NCBI GenBank assembly: GCA_026003935.1
Contig: BPIE01000001.1
Span: 930,001-994,000 of the forward strand
Direction of reading: 5' to 3'
From: Tepidiforma sp.
GTDB taxonomy: Bacteria; Chloroflexota; Dehalococcoidia; Tepidiformales; Tepidiformaceae
Length of the DNA stretch: 64,000 bases
The translations under genes and the position numbers were made by a program. Below, piece after piece: positions 46,488 through 54,584 of this stretch. Every line of letters starts with the position of its first letter. The first letter of the stretch is position 1. The notes under the pieces are model-generated. The model was not told the origin of the DNA and did not search any database. It worked only from the letters and a program-made list of their open reading frames with translations.

Positions 46488-46528
46488 TGGGCCCGGTGGT
46501 GGGATAGCCTCCGGGTACAGGAGAGGGC

Positions 46529-47455
46529 GTGACGCAGCAACAGTACTCACAGGTGTGCCCGTACCTCGGGCTGGCGGACGACCAGGATTCGCACGCGACG
46601 TTCGCCACCGAAGCGCACCGCTGTTACCGGATAGGGGGAAAGCCGGTGCGGGTTTTGCCCCACCACCAGGAGACGTACTGCCTGACGGAGAACCACCTGG
46701 ACTGCCCGGTCTACGTGACGGGGGAGCTGCCCGAGGCTCCGGCGCCGGCGGCGCCGCCGCCGCCGGAGGGCGCGGTCCCGGGTCCGGGCGGGCGGCAGGC
46801 GGGCCAGCGTACGTTTGCGGCGCCGGCGGCACGTGGCCGCCCCGCGCAACGTCGGCCGGCACCGGGGACGCTGGGGCCGCGGCCGCGGCCGGGCGGGGTC
46901 AGCCTGCCGGTGGCAACGATTGGGCTGTTTGCGCTGGCCATCGTGATCGTGGCGATTGCGTTCGTGATTCAGCAGGTGGTGGATGATGGGGGTGGCGGAA
47001 CGATTTCGCCGGCGGATGCGGTAGCCACACGCGATGCGCTGAATCGGACGCAGACGGCGCAGGCTGCGGCGGGAACGCCGACGCCGCCGACGCAGCAGCC
47101 GGGGACGCAGCCGGCGGGCACGGGCACGCCGCGGACGGGGACGCCGGCGGCCGGGACGCGCACGCCGGGGGCAGCGACTGCGACGCCAGGCGCGGGCGGG
47201 GGGCGCACGTATACGGTGAGCGAGGGCGATACCTGCTTCTCAATCGCGCAGGACAACGGGGTAACGCTGCAGGAGCTGCTGCAGGCGAACAATCTGACGG
47301 AAGACGACTGCACGCGGCTGGCGGTGGGTCAGGAGCTGCAGATTCCCTACGCCCGGGTAGCAGGCCGCCGGGGCGCCGGGCCTCAGCTGATGCGGCGGAG
47401 GATGGCGAGGGCGCCCTTTTGCCAGGCGACGCGGTGGGTGACGCCGGTGTCGTAG
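46529..47455 (+). CDS. Cys4 / single-TM / LysM surface protein
   Basis: 308 residues from GTG 46529, behind AGGAGAGGG. Residues 1-60 form a compact Cys domain: C10 (VCPYLGL), C32 (HRCYR), C51 (YCLTENH) and C59 (DCPVY), possibly a zinc or Fe-S site facing the cytoplasm. A Pro/Arg linker follows, then one TM helix (~125-150), a Thr/Pro/Gly linker, and a LysM domain (~218-262, YTVSEGDTCFSIAQDNGVTLQEL) that should bind peptidoglycan outside. The last ~40 residues are basic and overlap the convergent epimerase gene by 73 nt. This layout would tie an inner metal-binding module to the cell wall. The function is unknown. Confidence 0.78.
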   Translation: MTQQQYSQVCPYLGLADDQDSHATFATEAHRCYRIGGKPVRVLPHHQETYCLTENHLDCPVYVTGELPEAPAPAAPPPPEGAVPGPGGRQAGQRTFAAPAARGRPAQRRPAPGTLGPRPRPGGVSLPVATIGLFALAIVIVAIAFVIQQVVDDGGGGTISPADAVATRDALNRTQTAQAAAGTPTPPTQQPGTQPAGTGTPRTGTPAAGTRTPGAATATPGAGGGRTYTVSEGDTCFSIAQDNGVTLQELLQANNLTEDDCTRLAVGQELQIPYARVAGRRGAGPQLMRRRMARAPFCQATRWVTPVS

Positions 47456-48441
47456 CGGCCGCGGTTTTCGATGTACCAGTCCCAGGCGCGGATGAGGGCC
47501 TCAGCGTTGGAGTAGCGGGGCTGCCAGCCGAGGAGCTGCTTTGCGCGGTCGACTTCAACGTAGCTGTCGCGCCACATGGTGCCGTAGTGCCACGCGGCGA
47601 GCGGGGAGAGTCGGAGGAGCTCGAGGGCGCGAAGGGCGAGCTCGCCGGGACGAGCGGGCAGGTGCCAGAGGCGGGAGCCGGAGCCGGCGTGGTCGAAGAG
47701 GGCCTGCATGTCTTCGTTGAGGGTCTGGAAGCGGTCGGCGCCGACGTTCATGGTTTCGTTGACGACGGCGGGGAGGGTCGCGGCGCGGACGATGGCATCG
47801 ACGAGGTCGGTGACTTCGAGGAGCTGGTAGCGGTTGGTGCCGTCGCCGAGGAGCGGGATGCGGCGGCCTTCGGCGATCCACTCGAAGAGGATTTCGAAGA
47901 CGCCGAGACGCCCGGTGCCGAGGAAGGTCTTGGGGCGGATGATGTTGACCTGGAGGCCCCGCTGCTGGTACCGGCGGCAGAGCTCTTCGCCGACGACCTT
48001 GGAGGAGCCGTAGTGGCCGAGAGGGTGGAGGGGCGACGTTTCGTCGATGGGGTGGACTTTGGGGACGCCGTAGACGGCGGTGGAGGAGATGAAGACGACG
48101 CGGCGGATGCCCGCTTTCCACGCCTCGTGGAGGACGTAGCGGGTGCCGCGGACGTTGGTGGCGTAGATCTTGCGCTTCGAGACCTGGATGGGGAGGGCGG
48201 CGGCGGCGTGGATGACAACGTCGACGCCCTGGAGCGCCTGGCGGACCGCCTCGCGGTCCTGGACGTCGCCGCGGATGAAGGTGACGCGGTCGGCGATGTC
48301 GGCATCGTCGGGGGGGAGGGGTGCGATATCGAAGAGGACGGGGCGGATGCCGTCGTCGATGAGGCGGCGGGCGATGTGGGAGCCGAGGAAGCCGGTGCCG
48401 CCGGTGATGAGCCAGCGGGAGGTTGGGGTGGAGGAGGTCAT
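47383..48441 (-). CDS. NAD-dependent epimerase/dehydratase (SDR family)
   Basis: 352-residue extended SDR protein. NAD-binding GGTGFLGSHIA is near residue 14-24 and the catalytic pair Y-x3-K is in HYGSSKVVGEEL, with an upstream Ser in FISSTAVYG. It may act on a nucleotide sugar or a sterol-like substrate; the C-terminal part (NVGADRFQTLNEDM, then SYVEVDRAKQLLGWQPRY) fits the sugar-epimerase side. Its 3' end overlaps the LysM gene on the other strand. Confidence 0.88.
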   Translation of the reverse strand: MTSSTPTSRWLITGGTGFLGSHIARRLIDDGIRPVLFDIAPLPPDDADIADRVTFIRGDVQDREAVRQALQGVDVVIHAAAALPIQVSKRKIYATNVRGTRYVLHEAWKAGIRRVVFISSTAVYGVPKVHPIDETSPLHPLGHYGSSKVVGEELCRRYQQRGLQVNIIRPKTFLGTGRLGVFEILFEWIAEGRRIPLLGDGTNRYQLLEVTDLVDAIVRAATLPAVVNETMNVGADRFQTLNEDMQALFDHAGSGSRLWHLPARPGELALRALELLRLSPLAAWHYGTMWRDSYVEVDRAKQLLGWQPRYSNAEALIRAWDWYIENRGRYDTGVTHRVAWQKGALAILRRIS

Positions 48442-48517
48442 GGTGATGCGCTCAGCCTGCGGGGTGTAGTGCCCTCAGGGTGCGCTACGGCGGGGGGACG
48501 CTCAAGCGGAGCGCGGG

Positions 48518-49708
48518 TCAGGGGCGCGGACCGAGGACCACGAGAGCGGCGATGGCGGTGCCGTCGCGGGGGTCGATAGCCGCGGCGACGGTCGCGGTAT
48601 AGCCCTCGAAGGAGGCGCCGTTGCGGAGGTCGGCAAGGGAGAGACCGCTTTCGCCGGGGAGGACACGCACGCCGGGCGGTCTGCGGACCGTGACGGTCGT
48701 GTCGCCGACCTGGAGGGTCAGGTGGTCGGGGGCGACGCGGGTGACGGTGCCGGTAAGGCGGATGAAGCCGTGTCCGCGGCCTTCGCCCTCTGGATGGCCG
48801 GGACCCTCGTCGCCATCGACGCGCTCGAGGTTGAAGCCAGGTCCGTCGCCATCGCCGAGCCGGACGCGCTTGCCCAGGGGGACGCCGCTCTCGGCGACGA
48901 CCTGACCGAGGGAGACGGGGTCGACGTCGACGAGGGCGCGGCGGCCGTCGGCGAGGAGGACGATGGCGCGGCCCTTCCTGCCGTCGCGGTCGATGGCGAT
49001 GAGGGTGAGGGTGCCTTCGCGTGCTGCGGGGAGGGAGTCGATGCGCTCGAAGCGGCTGGGGCTGCCGATATCGATTGCGGCGCCGAGGGCGAGGGCCTGG
49101 CCGGCGATGGCGACGCGCCCGGCGCGGGCGTCGCGGACGGTGCCGGAGACGATGACCTGTTCGCCGGGCCGGGGGAGGCGCCCGACGACGTTGCCCTGGG
49201 CATCCACGACGGTGGAGGCGGAGGCGTCGACGGTCACGGCGCCGAGGTCAGGGGATTGGAGCTGGAGGGTCGTGTCGGATGCGCTGGAGACGGTGCCGGC
49301 GACCTGCACGTAATCGTCGACGCCGAGCGCTTGGACTTCCTGGGCGCCCTGGAAGGGGCGGGTGGCGAAGAGAGCGATGGCGGCGACGAGGAGCAGGGCT
49401 GCCAGTGAGCCGGCAAGGGAGAGGCGCCGCCCGCCGATGAGGCGCTGGAGCAGGGACGACCGGGCGGTGACGACCCGGGTTTCGACGGGGACGGGGCGCT
49501 GCGCGGCAAGATAGCGCTGGAAGCGGGCGCGCGCCGCGGGCATGCTCTCCGCGGCTTCGGTGTCGACGGCGGACCGGGCGGCGAGGAGTTCGGCGCGGGC
49601 GGCGAGCAGCGGCTCGAGCGCGCGGCGTTCGTCGTCAGAGGCATCGGGGGGGATGGCCCCACCGGCGAGGGTCCGTTCGAGGAGGTCGTCGAGGCGGTCA
49701 GCCGTCAT
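48518..49708 (-). CDS. Anti-sigma factor-like membrane protein with DUF5666 domain
   Basis: 396 residues. A ~90-residue cytoplasmic helical part (with QRYLAAQRP before the membrane) precedes one TM helix (LAGSLAALLLVAAIALFA, about 97-115). The outer part holds beta-rich DUF5666-type repeats (VQVAGTVSSASDTTLQL, FIRLTGTVTRVAPDHLTLQVGD). Its start overlaps the end of the sigma-factor gene (ATGA), the standard sigma/anti-sigma order. No zinc-binding HxxxCxxC of the ZAS type is present, so its way of holding the sigma factor is likely different. Confidence 0.75.
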   Translation of the reverse strand: MTADRLDDLLERTLAGGAIPPDASDDERRALEPLLAARAELLAARSAVDTEAAESMPAARARFQRYLAAQRPVPVETRVVTARSSLLQRLIGGRRLSLAGSLAALLLVAAIALFATRPFQGAQEVQALGVDDYVQVAGTVSSASDTTLQLQSPDLGAVTVDASASTVVDAQGNVVGRLPRPGEQVIVSGTVRDARAGRVAIAGQALALGAAIDIGSPSRFERIDSLPAAREGTLTLIAIDRDGRKGRAIVLLADGRRALVDVDPVSLGQVVAESGVPLGKRVRLGDGDGPGFNLERVDGDEGPGHPEGEGRGHGFIRLTGTVTRVAPDHLTLQVGDTTVTVRRPPGVRVLPGESGLSLADLRNGASFEGYTATVAAAIDPRDGTAIAALVVLGPRP

Positions 49709-50322
49709 GCGGCACCTCCGCCGGGGTAGGATGCGCCGCCGAGGGCGCGCTGAAGCGCTGCGAGGGCGCGGCGCTGGAGGTTTTTGACGGCATCTTCGGA
49801 ACGGCCCATGAGGCGTGCGGTCTCCGCGACGGAGCGGTCGAGGATGAAGCGGAGGTGGATGACTTCGCGCTGGTCTTCGGTGAGGTAGTGGAGGGCGCGG
49901 GCGAGGTCGCTCCGGAGGTGGATGCCGGGCGCGGGGTCGTCTTCGGCGATGCTGCCGGTGAGGTCGGCGGTTTCGAGGTCTTCGGCAGGGCCGCGGCGGA
50001 CGCGTTTTTTGATGACGTCGCGGGCGAGGTTGCGGGCGATGCCGAAGAGCCATGCCCGGATAGGCACGCCGCGGTAGTCGAATGCATCGGCTTTTGCGTA
50101 GGCGGTTTCGAAGACTTGAGCTGCGAGGTCTTCGGCTTCGTCGGGGCTGGCAAGCTGAAAGCGGAGGTAGCTGTAGATGGCGCGGTAGTGGGCTTCGAAG
50201 AGGGCTTCCCATGCGGCATGGTCGCGCCGGGCAGCGCGAGCTGCGAGCTCGGCATCGTCGGCGGGACCGTTCGGCGGCTGGTCATGGGAGCCTTCCCCGG
50301 ATTTGCGCACAGCGGGATTCAC
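49705..50322 (-). CDS. ECF-type RNA polymerase sigma factor
   Basis: 205 residues. Region 2: FEAHYRAIYSYLRFQLASPDEAEDLAAQVFETAY and RAWLFGIARNLARDVIKK. Region 4: YLTEDQREVIHLRFILDRSVAETARLMGRSEDAVKNLQRRAL with its HTH. Start GTG 50322 is likely, though in-frame starts further in are possible. Paired with the anti-sigma gene by a 4-nt overlap. The signal and regulon are unknown. Confidence 0.92.
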   Translation of the reverse strand: MNPAVRKSGEGSHDQPPNGPADDAELAARAARRDHAAWEALFEAHYRAIYSYLRFQLASPDEAEDLAAQVFETAYAKADAFDYRGVPIRAWLFGIARNLARDVIKKRVRRGPAEDLETADLTGSIAEDDPAPGIHLRSDLARALHYLTEDQREVIHLRFILDRSVAETARLMGRSEDAVKNLQRRALAALQRALGGASYPGGGAA

Positions 50323-50403
50323 TCTACGAATGGCGCGGAGAAGGCGAAAGGTGACGGGCCTTTACTGTGGTTAGGCGGCCGGCACGTGGTTTCGCGGGGG
50401 GGT

Positions 50404-51051
50404 TCAGCCGCCGTTGCGGGAGCGGAGGTACTCCATGGTGGGCCGGTACTGGTCTTCGGTGATGTGGCCGGCGGACATGAGGTAGTTGGCGATCTGTTCG
50501 AGGGTCAGGATGGAGACGAGGTTGATGCCCGCGGACTTGAGCGCGTGGCGGCCGCCTTCCTGCCGGTCGATCAGGGTGACCGCGTCGCGGACGACGAGGC
50601 CGGCGCCTTCGAGGGTGGCGGCGGTCTGGAGGATGGAGCCGCCGCCGGTGATGAGGTCGTCGATGACGAGGCAGCTCTGGCCGCGGACGTAGAGGCCCTC
50701 GATGACGTCGGCCTTATCGGTGCCCGGGGGGTGGATGTAGATCATCGGGACGTTGACGAGGAGGGAGAAGGCGGTGGCGACGTGGAGACCGCCGAAGGGG
50801 ACACCGGCGACGAGGGTGAAGGGCTGGACGTGCGGGTTGCGCATCGACATGAGGGCTTCGAGCTCCTCTTTGATGATGCGCGCGCACTTTTTGAGGGCTT
50901 TGGGGTTGGAGATGAGCCGGCGGAGGTTGATGTAGATGGGGGAGTGGACGGCGGTTCGCCCGAGTGTGAAGTCGCCGAATTCGATGGCGTTGAGTTTCCA
51001 GAGCTCTTCGGCGAGCCAGAGGTTGCCTGGCGGCTGGGAGGACTTGGTCAA
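50404..51051 (-). CDS. pyrE: Orotate phosphoribosyltransferase-like protein
   Basis: 215 residues from TTG 51051. The PRPP-binding loop SCLVIDDLITGGGSI holds the family's DD-GGS pattern. N-terminal LAEELWKLNAIEFGDFTLGRT and SPIYINLRRL match OPRT, which makes OMP from orotate and PRPP. GTG 51096 would give 15 more residues but would leave almost no 5' leader if the promoter at 51135 is used, so TTG is preferred. No other pyrimidine gene is adjacent. OPRT versus another PRTase is judged by these motifs only. Confidence 0.85.
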   Translation of the reverse strand: MTKSSQPPGNLWLAEELWKLNAIEFGDFTLGRTAVHSPIYINLRRLISNPKALKKCARIIKEELEALMSMRNPHVQPFTLVAGVPFGGLHVATAFSLLVNVPMIYIHPPGTDKADVIEGLYVRGQSCLVIDDLITGGGSILQTAATLEGAGLVVRDAVTLIDRQEGGRHALKSAGINLVSILTLEQIANYLMSAGHITEDQYRPTMEYLRSRNGG

Positions 51052-51134
51052 GGGGCACCCCAGGGGATGGTCGGGCGCGATGCCGCGAACGTGCACGCTA
51101 CGTAAGGTTCTTTTTTCTTGCCTGCGGGTGGCTG

Positions 51135-51140
51135 TGTCAA
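51135..51140 (-). promoter_or_regulatory. Candidate -35 (TTGACA) for the OPRT-like gene
   Basis: Perfect TTGACA on the - strand. The -10 position 17 nt downstream reads GAAAAA, a poor match, inside an A-rich stretch unusual for this DNA. Predicted transcript start near 51105, which favours the TTG start at 51051. Confidence 0.35.
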
Positions 51141-51141
51141 G

Positions 51142-52123
51142 TTATGAACGGGTGCCTGTGGGGCGGTTGACGGGGTTGAGGGGCTCGCGGCCATCGAGGA
51201 CGGCGATGATGTTGGCGGCCGCCATCTCGGCCATGCGGGCGCGGGTGGCGCGGCTGGCCGAGCCGATGTGGGGCGTGATGACGACGTTGGGGAAGGTGTA
51301 GAGGGGGTGGCCGATGGGGAGGGGCTCGGGGGTGGTGACATCGAGGGCGGCGCCGCCGAGGCGACCGGAGCGGAGGGCCTCGACGAGGGCGTCCTGGTCG
51401 ACGACGCCGCCCCGGGAGGTGTTGACGAGGATGGCGCCGGGGCGCATGGCGGCGAAGGCGGCGGCATCGATGAGGCGGCGAGTCTCGGGGGTGAGGGGGG
51501 TGTGGAGGGTGACGAAATCTGACTGGGCGAGGAGCTCGGGGAGGGTGCGGTATTCGAGGCCGAGGTCGGCTTCGAGGGCGGGCTTCCGGGTGCGGGAGTA
51601 GTAGAGGATGCGCATTTTGAAGCCCCGGGCGCGGCGGGCGACAGCCTCGCCGATTTCGCCGAGGCCGACGATGCCGAGTGTGGCGCCAAAGACGTCGGCG
51701 CCGAGGAAGCCAGTGGGAGACCAGGTTTTCCAGCCGCCGGCCCGGGTGTCGCGGTCGGCTTCGACGACGCGGCGGGCGGCGGCGAGGAGGAGGGCGAAGG
51801 CGAGGTCGGCGGTAGTCTCGGCGAGGACGCCGGGCGTGTTGGTGACCCAGACGCCGAGGCGCTCGGCGGCCGCGGGGGTCGATGTTGTCGTAGCCGACGG
51901 CCATGTTCGCGACGATGCGGAGGGCGGGGGCGGCAGCGAGCATGTCGGGAGTGATGCGGTCGACGACCATGGCCATGACGGCATCGGCGCGGGCGAGCGC
52001 GGCGGCGAGGGCTTCCGGCGGCGGCGGCAGCTCGCCGGGCCAGGTTTCGACGTCGTGGCCAGCTGCCTGGAGAAGCTCGACGGCGCGCCCGGGGACGGCG
52101 CGGGTGATGAAGACACGGCCCAT
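51142..52123 (-). pseudogene. D-2-hydroxyacid dehydrogenase, frameshifted
   Basis: Start ATG 52123 (MGRVFITRAVPGRAVELL). The frame breaks at VGYDNID: a run of five C (G at 51874-51878 on the + strand) has one base too many. The other frame then continues PAAAERLGVWVTNTPGVLAETTADL. The rest is complete: the NAD loop GIVGLGEIGEAV, catalytic R in NTSRGGVVD, and H in PHIGSAS. The corrected protein is ~326 residues, in the glyoxylate/hydroxypyruvate reductase group. A single-base indel in a homopolymer suggests sequence error rather than loss of the gene. Confidence 0.85.
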
Positions 52124-52170
52124 GGTGGGGAAGTTTGGCGCGCGAGCGGCGGGAGGGCCAGCGATGGGTG

Positions 52171-52176
52171 TAGGCT
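52171..52176 (+). promoter_or_regulatory. Candidate -10 (TAGGCT) for the glutamate dehydrogenase gene
   Basis: TAGGCT, 31 nt before ATG 52208, with GCGGAGGAG as ribosome site in the leader. Confidence 0.3.
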
Positions 52177-52207
52177 TCCGGGGAGTTTTAGCGGAGGAGC
52201 TGCAGGC

Positions 52208-53467
52208 ATGACGACGACCGGTGAGCCCCGGGCAGTATCGCCGACGGAGTCGGTGCTTCGGAGTGTGCTGGCGGCAGCGGACCGGCTGCACACGCCCCCG
52301 GAGGTGGTCGACCTGCTGCGGACGTCGTGGCGGGAGGTCCGGGCGCAGGTGCCGGTCCGGATGGATGACCGTTCGCTGCGGATTTTTGAGGGGTACCGGG
52401 TGCAGCACAACGGGGCGCGGGGGCCGTACAAGGGCGGGGTGCGGTTCCACCCGAAGGCGGACCTCGACGAGGTGCGGGCGCTGGCGATGCTGATGACGTA
52501 CAAGTGCGCGCTGATGGACCTGCCGTTTGGCGGGGCGAAGGGCGGTGTGATGTGCGACCCGACGCACATGAGCGAGACGGAGCTGAACCGGCTGACGCGG
52601 ACGTACACGCAGCACATCGGGATGGTGCTGGGGGTGAACCGCGACATCCCGGCGCCTGACATGGGGACGAACCAGCAGACGATGGCGTGGATGATGGACG
52701 CCTACGGGGCGCGGTACGGGTACACGCCGGGGATTGTGACCGGGAAGCCGGTGGAGCTGGGCGGGAGCTTTGGCCGGGACCAGGCCACGGGGCGCGGGGT
52801 GGCGATTTGCATGCGGGAGCTGGCGCGGATGGAGAGGGTCGCGCCGCAGGACATCCGGGTGGCGATCCAGGGGTACGGCAATGTGGGGAGCTGGACCGCG
52901 CGCATCGCGAGCGAGATGGGGTTCCGGGTGGTGGCGGTGAGCGACGTGAAGGGCGGGGTCTGGAATCCGGAGGGGATCGACATCGCGGCGCTGGACCGGT
53001 GGTTTTCGGTGGCCGGCTCGGTGGCGGGGTTCGAGCCGGCGGAACCGGTCACGAACGAGGCGTTGCTGGAGCTCGATTGTGATTACCTCGTGCCGGCTGC
53101 CATCGGGGAGGTAATCACGGCGGAGAATGCACCGCGGGTGAAGGCGAGGGTGGTCGTGGAGGCGGCGAACCACCCGGTGACGCCGGAGGGGGACGCCATC
53201 CTCCGGGAGCGGAAGGTGCAGGTGCTGCCGGACGTTCTCGCGAATGCGGGCGGGGTGACGGTTTCGTATTTCGAGTGGACGCAGAACATCCAGCAGTTTC
53301 GCTGGCCGCTGGAGCGGGTGCTGGAGGAGCTCGAAAAGAGGATGGTGGCGACGTTCGACGAGCTGATGACGCGGGCAGCCCGCGATGGGACGCAGCCGCG
53401 GGACGCTGCGTTCGATATCGGGCTCGAACGGGTTGCGCGGGCGATTCAGCTGCGGGGGTTCGTGTAA
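52208..53467 (+). CDS. Glu/Leu/Phe/Val dehydrogenase (glutamate dehydrogenase-like)
   Basis: 419 residues. Reversible oxidative deamination of glutamate or a related amino acid with NAD(P). Substrate-binding GPYKGGVRFHP, second Lys in YKCALMDLPFGGAKGG (catalytic region), and the Rossmann loop VAIQGYGNVGSWTA are intact. Length and these motifs favour glutamate dehydrogenase over leucine/phenylalanine enzymes (usually ~350). ATG 52208 follows GCGGAGGAG. A perfect 12-bp palindrome (53470-53481) lies just after the stop. The 2-oxoacid dehydrogenase operon starts 94 nt later, which would suit amino-acid breakdown. Confidence 0.9.
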   Translation: MTTTGEPRAVSPTESVLRSVLAAADRLHTPPEVVDLLRTSWREVRAQVPVRMDDRSLRIFEGYRVQHNGARGPYKGGVRFHPKADLDEVRALAMLMTYKCALMDLPFGGAKGGVMCDPTHMSETELNRLTRTYTQHIGMVLGVNRDIPAPDMGTNQQTMAWMMDAYGARYGYTPGIVTGKPVELGGSFGRDQATGRGVAICMRELARMERVAPQDIRVAIQGYGNVGSWTARIASEMGFRVVAVSDVKGGVWNPEGIDIAALDRWFSVAGSVAGFEPAEPVTNEALLELDCDYLVPAAIGEVITAENAPRVKARVVVEAANHPVTPEGDAILRERKVQVLPDVLANAGGVTVSYFEWTQNIQQFRWPLERVLEELEKRMVATFDELMTRAARDGTQPRDAAFDIGLERVARAIQLRGFV

Positions 53468-53561
53468 GGGCGCCCGGGCGCTTGCGGGCGGGTGTAGAAT
53501 CGCCGGCAGGGAGCCGCCGCACGAGCGGGCAGCAGTCCGCGCTCCGGAGGAGGTGACCGCG

Positions 53562-54584
53562 GTGGCCTCGGCGACGAACAGTGAGACGGCGGGCGGGGCC
53601 CACCCGGGCTACCCGCTGACGCGGGCGCAGCTGCTCCAGATGTACCGGTACATGGTGCTGGCGCGGCGGCTCGACGAGCGGATGATGACGCTGCAGCGGC
53701 AGGGGCTGGCGGCGTTCGTAATCGCGGGCGTGGGGCAGGAGGCGGCGCAGGTGGGCGCGGCGATGGCGCTTCGGCCGGGGGTGGATTACCTCGCACCGTA
53801 CTATCGGGACCTTGCGGTGAACCTCGTTTTCGGGATGACGGCGCGGGAGGCGATGCTGAATGCGCTGGGGAAGCGGGATGACCCGAACAGTCATGGGCGA
53901 CAGATGCCGGCGCACTGGGGGAACCGTGAGCGGCGGGTGGTGACGCAGTCGAGCGTGGTGGCGACGCAGCTGCTGCATGCAGCGGGCATCGCGCTGGGGG
54001 CACGGCTGCGGGGGGAGGAGCTGGTGGTGTTCGCCTCGTGCGGCGAGGGGAGCACGAGCAGGGGCGATTTTCACGAGGCGCTGAATTTTGCGTCGATACA
54101 CCGGCTGCCGGTGATCTTCTTCGTCGAGAACAACGGGTATGCGATCTCGGAGCGGACCGAGAAGGAGATGGCGGTGCCGCACGTGGCCGACCGCGGCCGG
54201 GCGTACGGGATTCCCTCGGCAGTCGTGGACGGGATGGATGCGGTGGCGGTGTACCAGACGGTGAAGGCGGCGGCCGACCAGTCGCGGCGGGGCGGGGGGC
54301 CGCACCTCATCGAGGCGAAGTGCTACCGGCTCTGGCCGCATTCGAGCGACGACGATGACACGCGGTACCGGCCGCGGGCGGAGCTGGAGGAATGGGCGAA
54401 GAAGGACCCGCTGGTCGTGCTGCGGGGGCGGCTCATGGAGGACGGCGTGGCAGCCGACGGGGAGCTGGCGCAGCTCGAGGCGGAGGTGGAGGAGGAGGTG
54501 CGGGAGGCGGCGCAGTGGGCGCTGCGGCAGCCCGACCCCGCGCCGGAAGATGCGCTGGGGTACGTGTTCAAGGAGGGCGGGTGA
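53562..54584 (+). CDS. 2-oxoacid dehydrogenase E1 component, alpha subunit
   Basis: 340 residues. TPP-dependent decarboxylase subunit of the pyruvate / branched-chain 2-oxoacid dehydrogenase type. The TPP motif is in GEGSTSRGDFHEALNFASIHRLPVIFFVENNGYAIS. The phosphorylation-loop-like ERTEKEM follows. GTG 53562 is supported by GGAGGAGGTGACC. The stop overlaps the beta-subunit start (TGATG). Sequence such as HGRQMPAHWG leans to the branched-chain type, but this is not decisive. Confidence 0.9.
   Translation: MASATNSETAGGAHPGYPLTRAQLLQMYRYMVLARRLDERMMTLQRQGLAAFVIAGVGQEAAQVGAAMALRPGVDYLAPYYRDLAVNLVFGMTAREAMLNALGKRDDPNSHGRQMPAHWGNRERRVVTQSSVVATQLLHAAGIALGARLRGEELVVFASCGEGSTSRGDFHEALNFASIHRLPVIFFVENNGYAISERTEKEMAVPHVADRGRAYGIPSAVVDGMDAVAVYQTVKAAADQSRRGGGPHLIEAKCYRLWPHSSDDDDTRYRPRAELEEWAKKDPLVVLRGRLMEDGVAADGELAQLEAEVEEEVREAAQWALRQPDPAPEDALGYVFKEGG

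Larger units (their letters stand above)
46142..46528. other. Intergenic region between the rpsL promoter and the LysM gene
   Basis: The whole gene-free gap is 45898-46528 (631 nt). Besides the rpsL leader and promoter it holds the GC palindrome at 46348 and a TAGGAT -10 candidate at 46482. Open frames here have no family similarity and lack the codon bias of real genes. I see no tRNA, small RNA or riboswitch pattern. Confidence 0.55.

Noticed and set aside
50321-50326. TAGAGT as leaderless -10 for the sigma-factor gene
   Set aside because: It overlaps the GTG start itself, and the next in-frame start is 10 nt away, outside the 6-8 nt window.
51051-51096. GTG 51096 as start of the OPRT-like gene
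   Set aside because: It would leave almost no leader behind the candidate promoter and adds residues with no family similarity.
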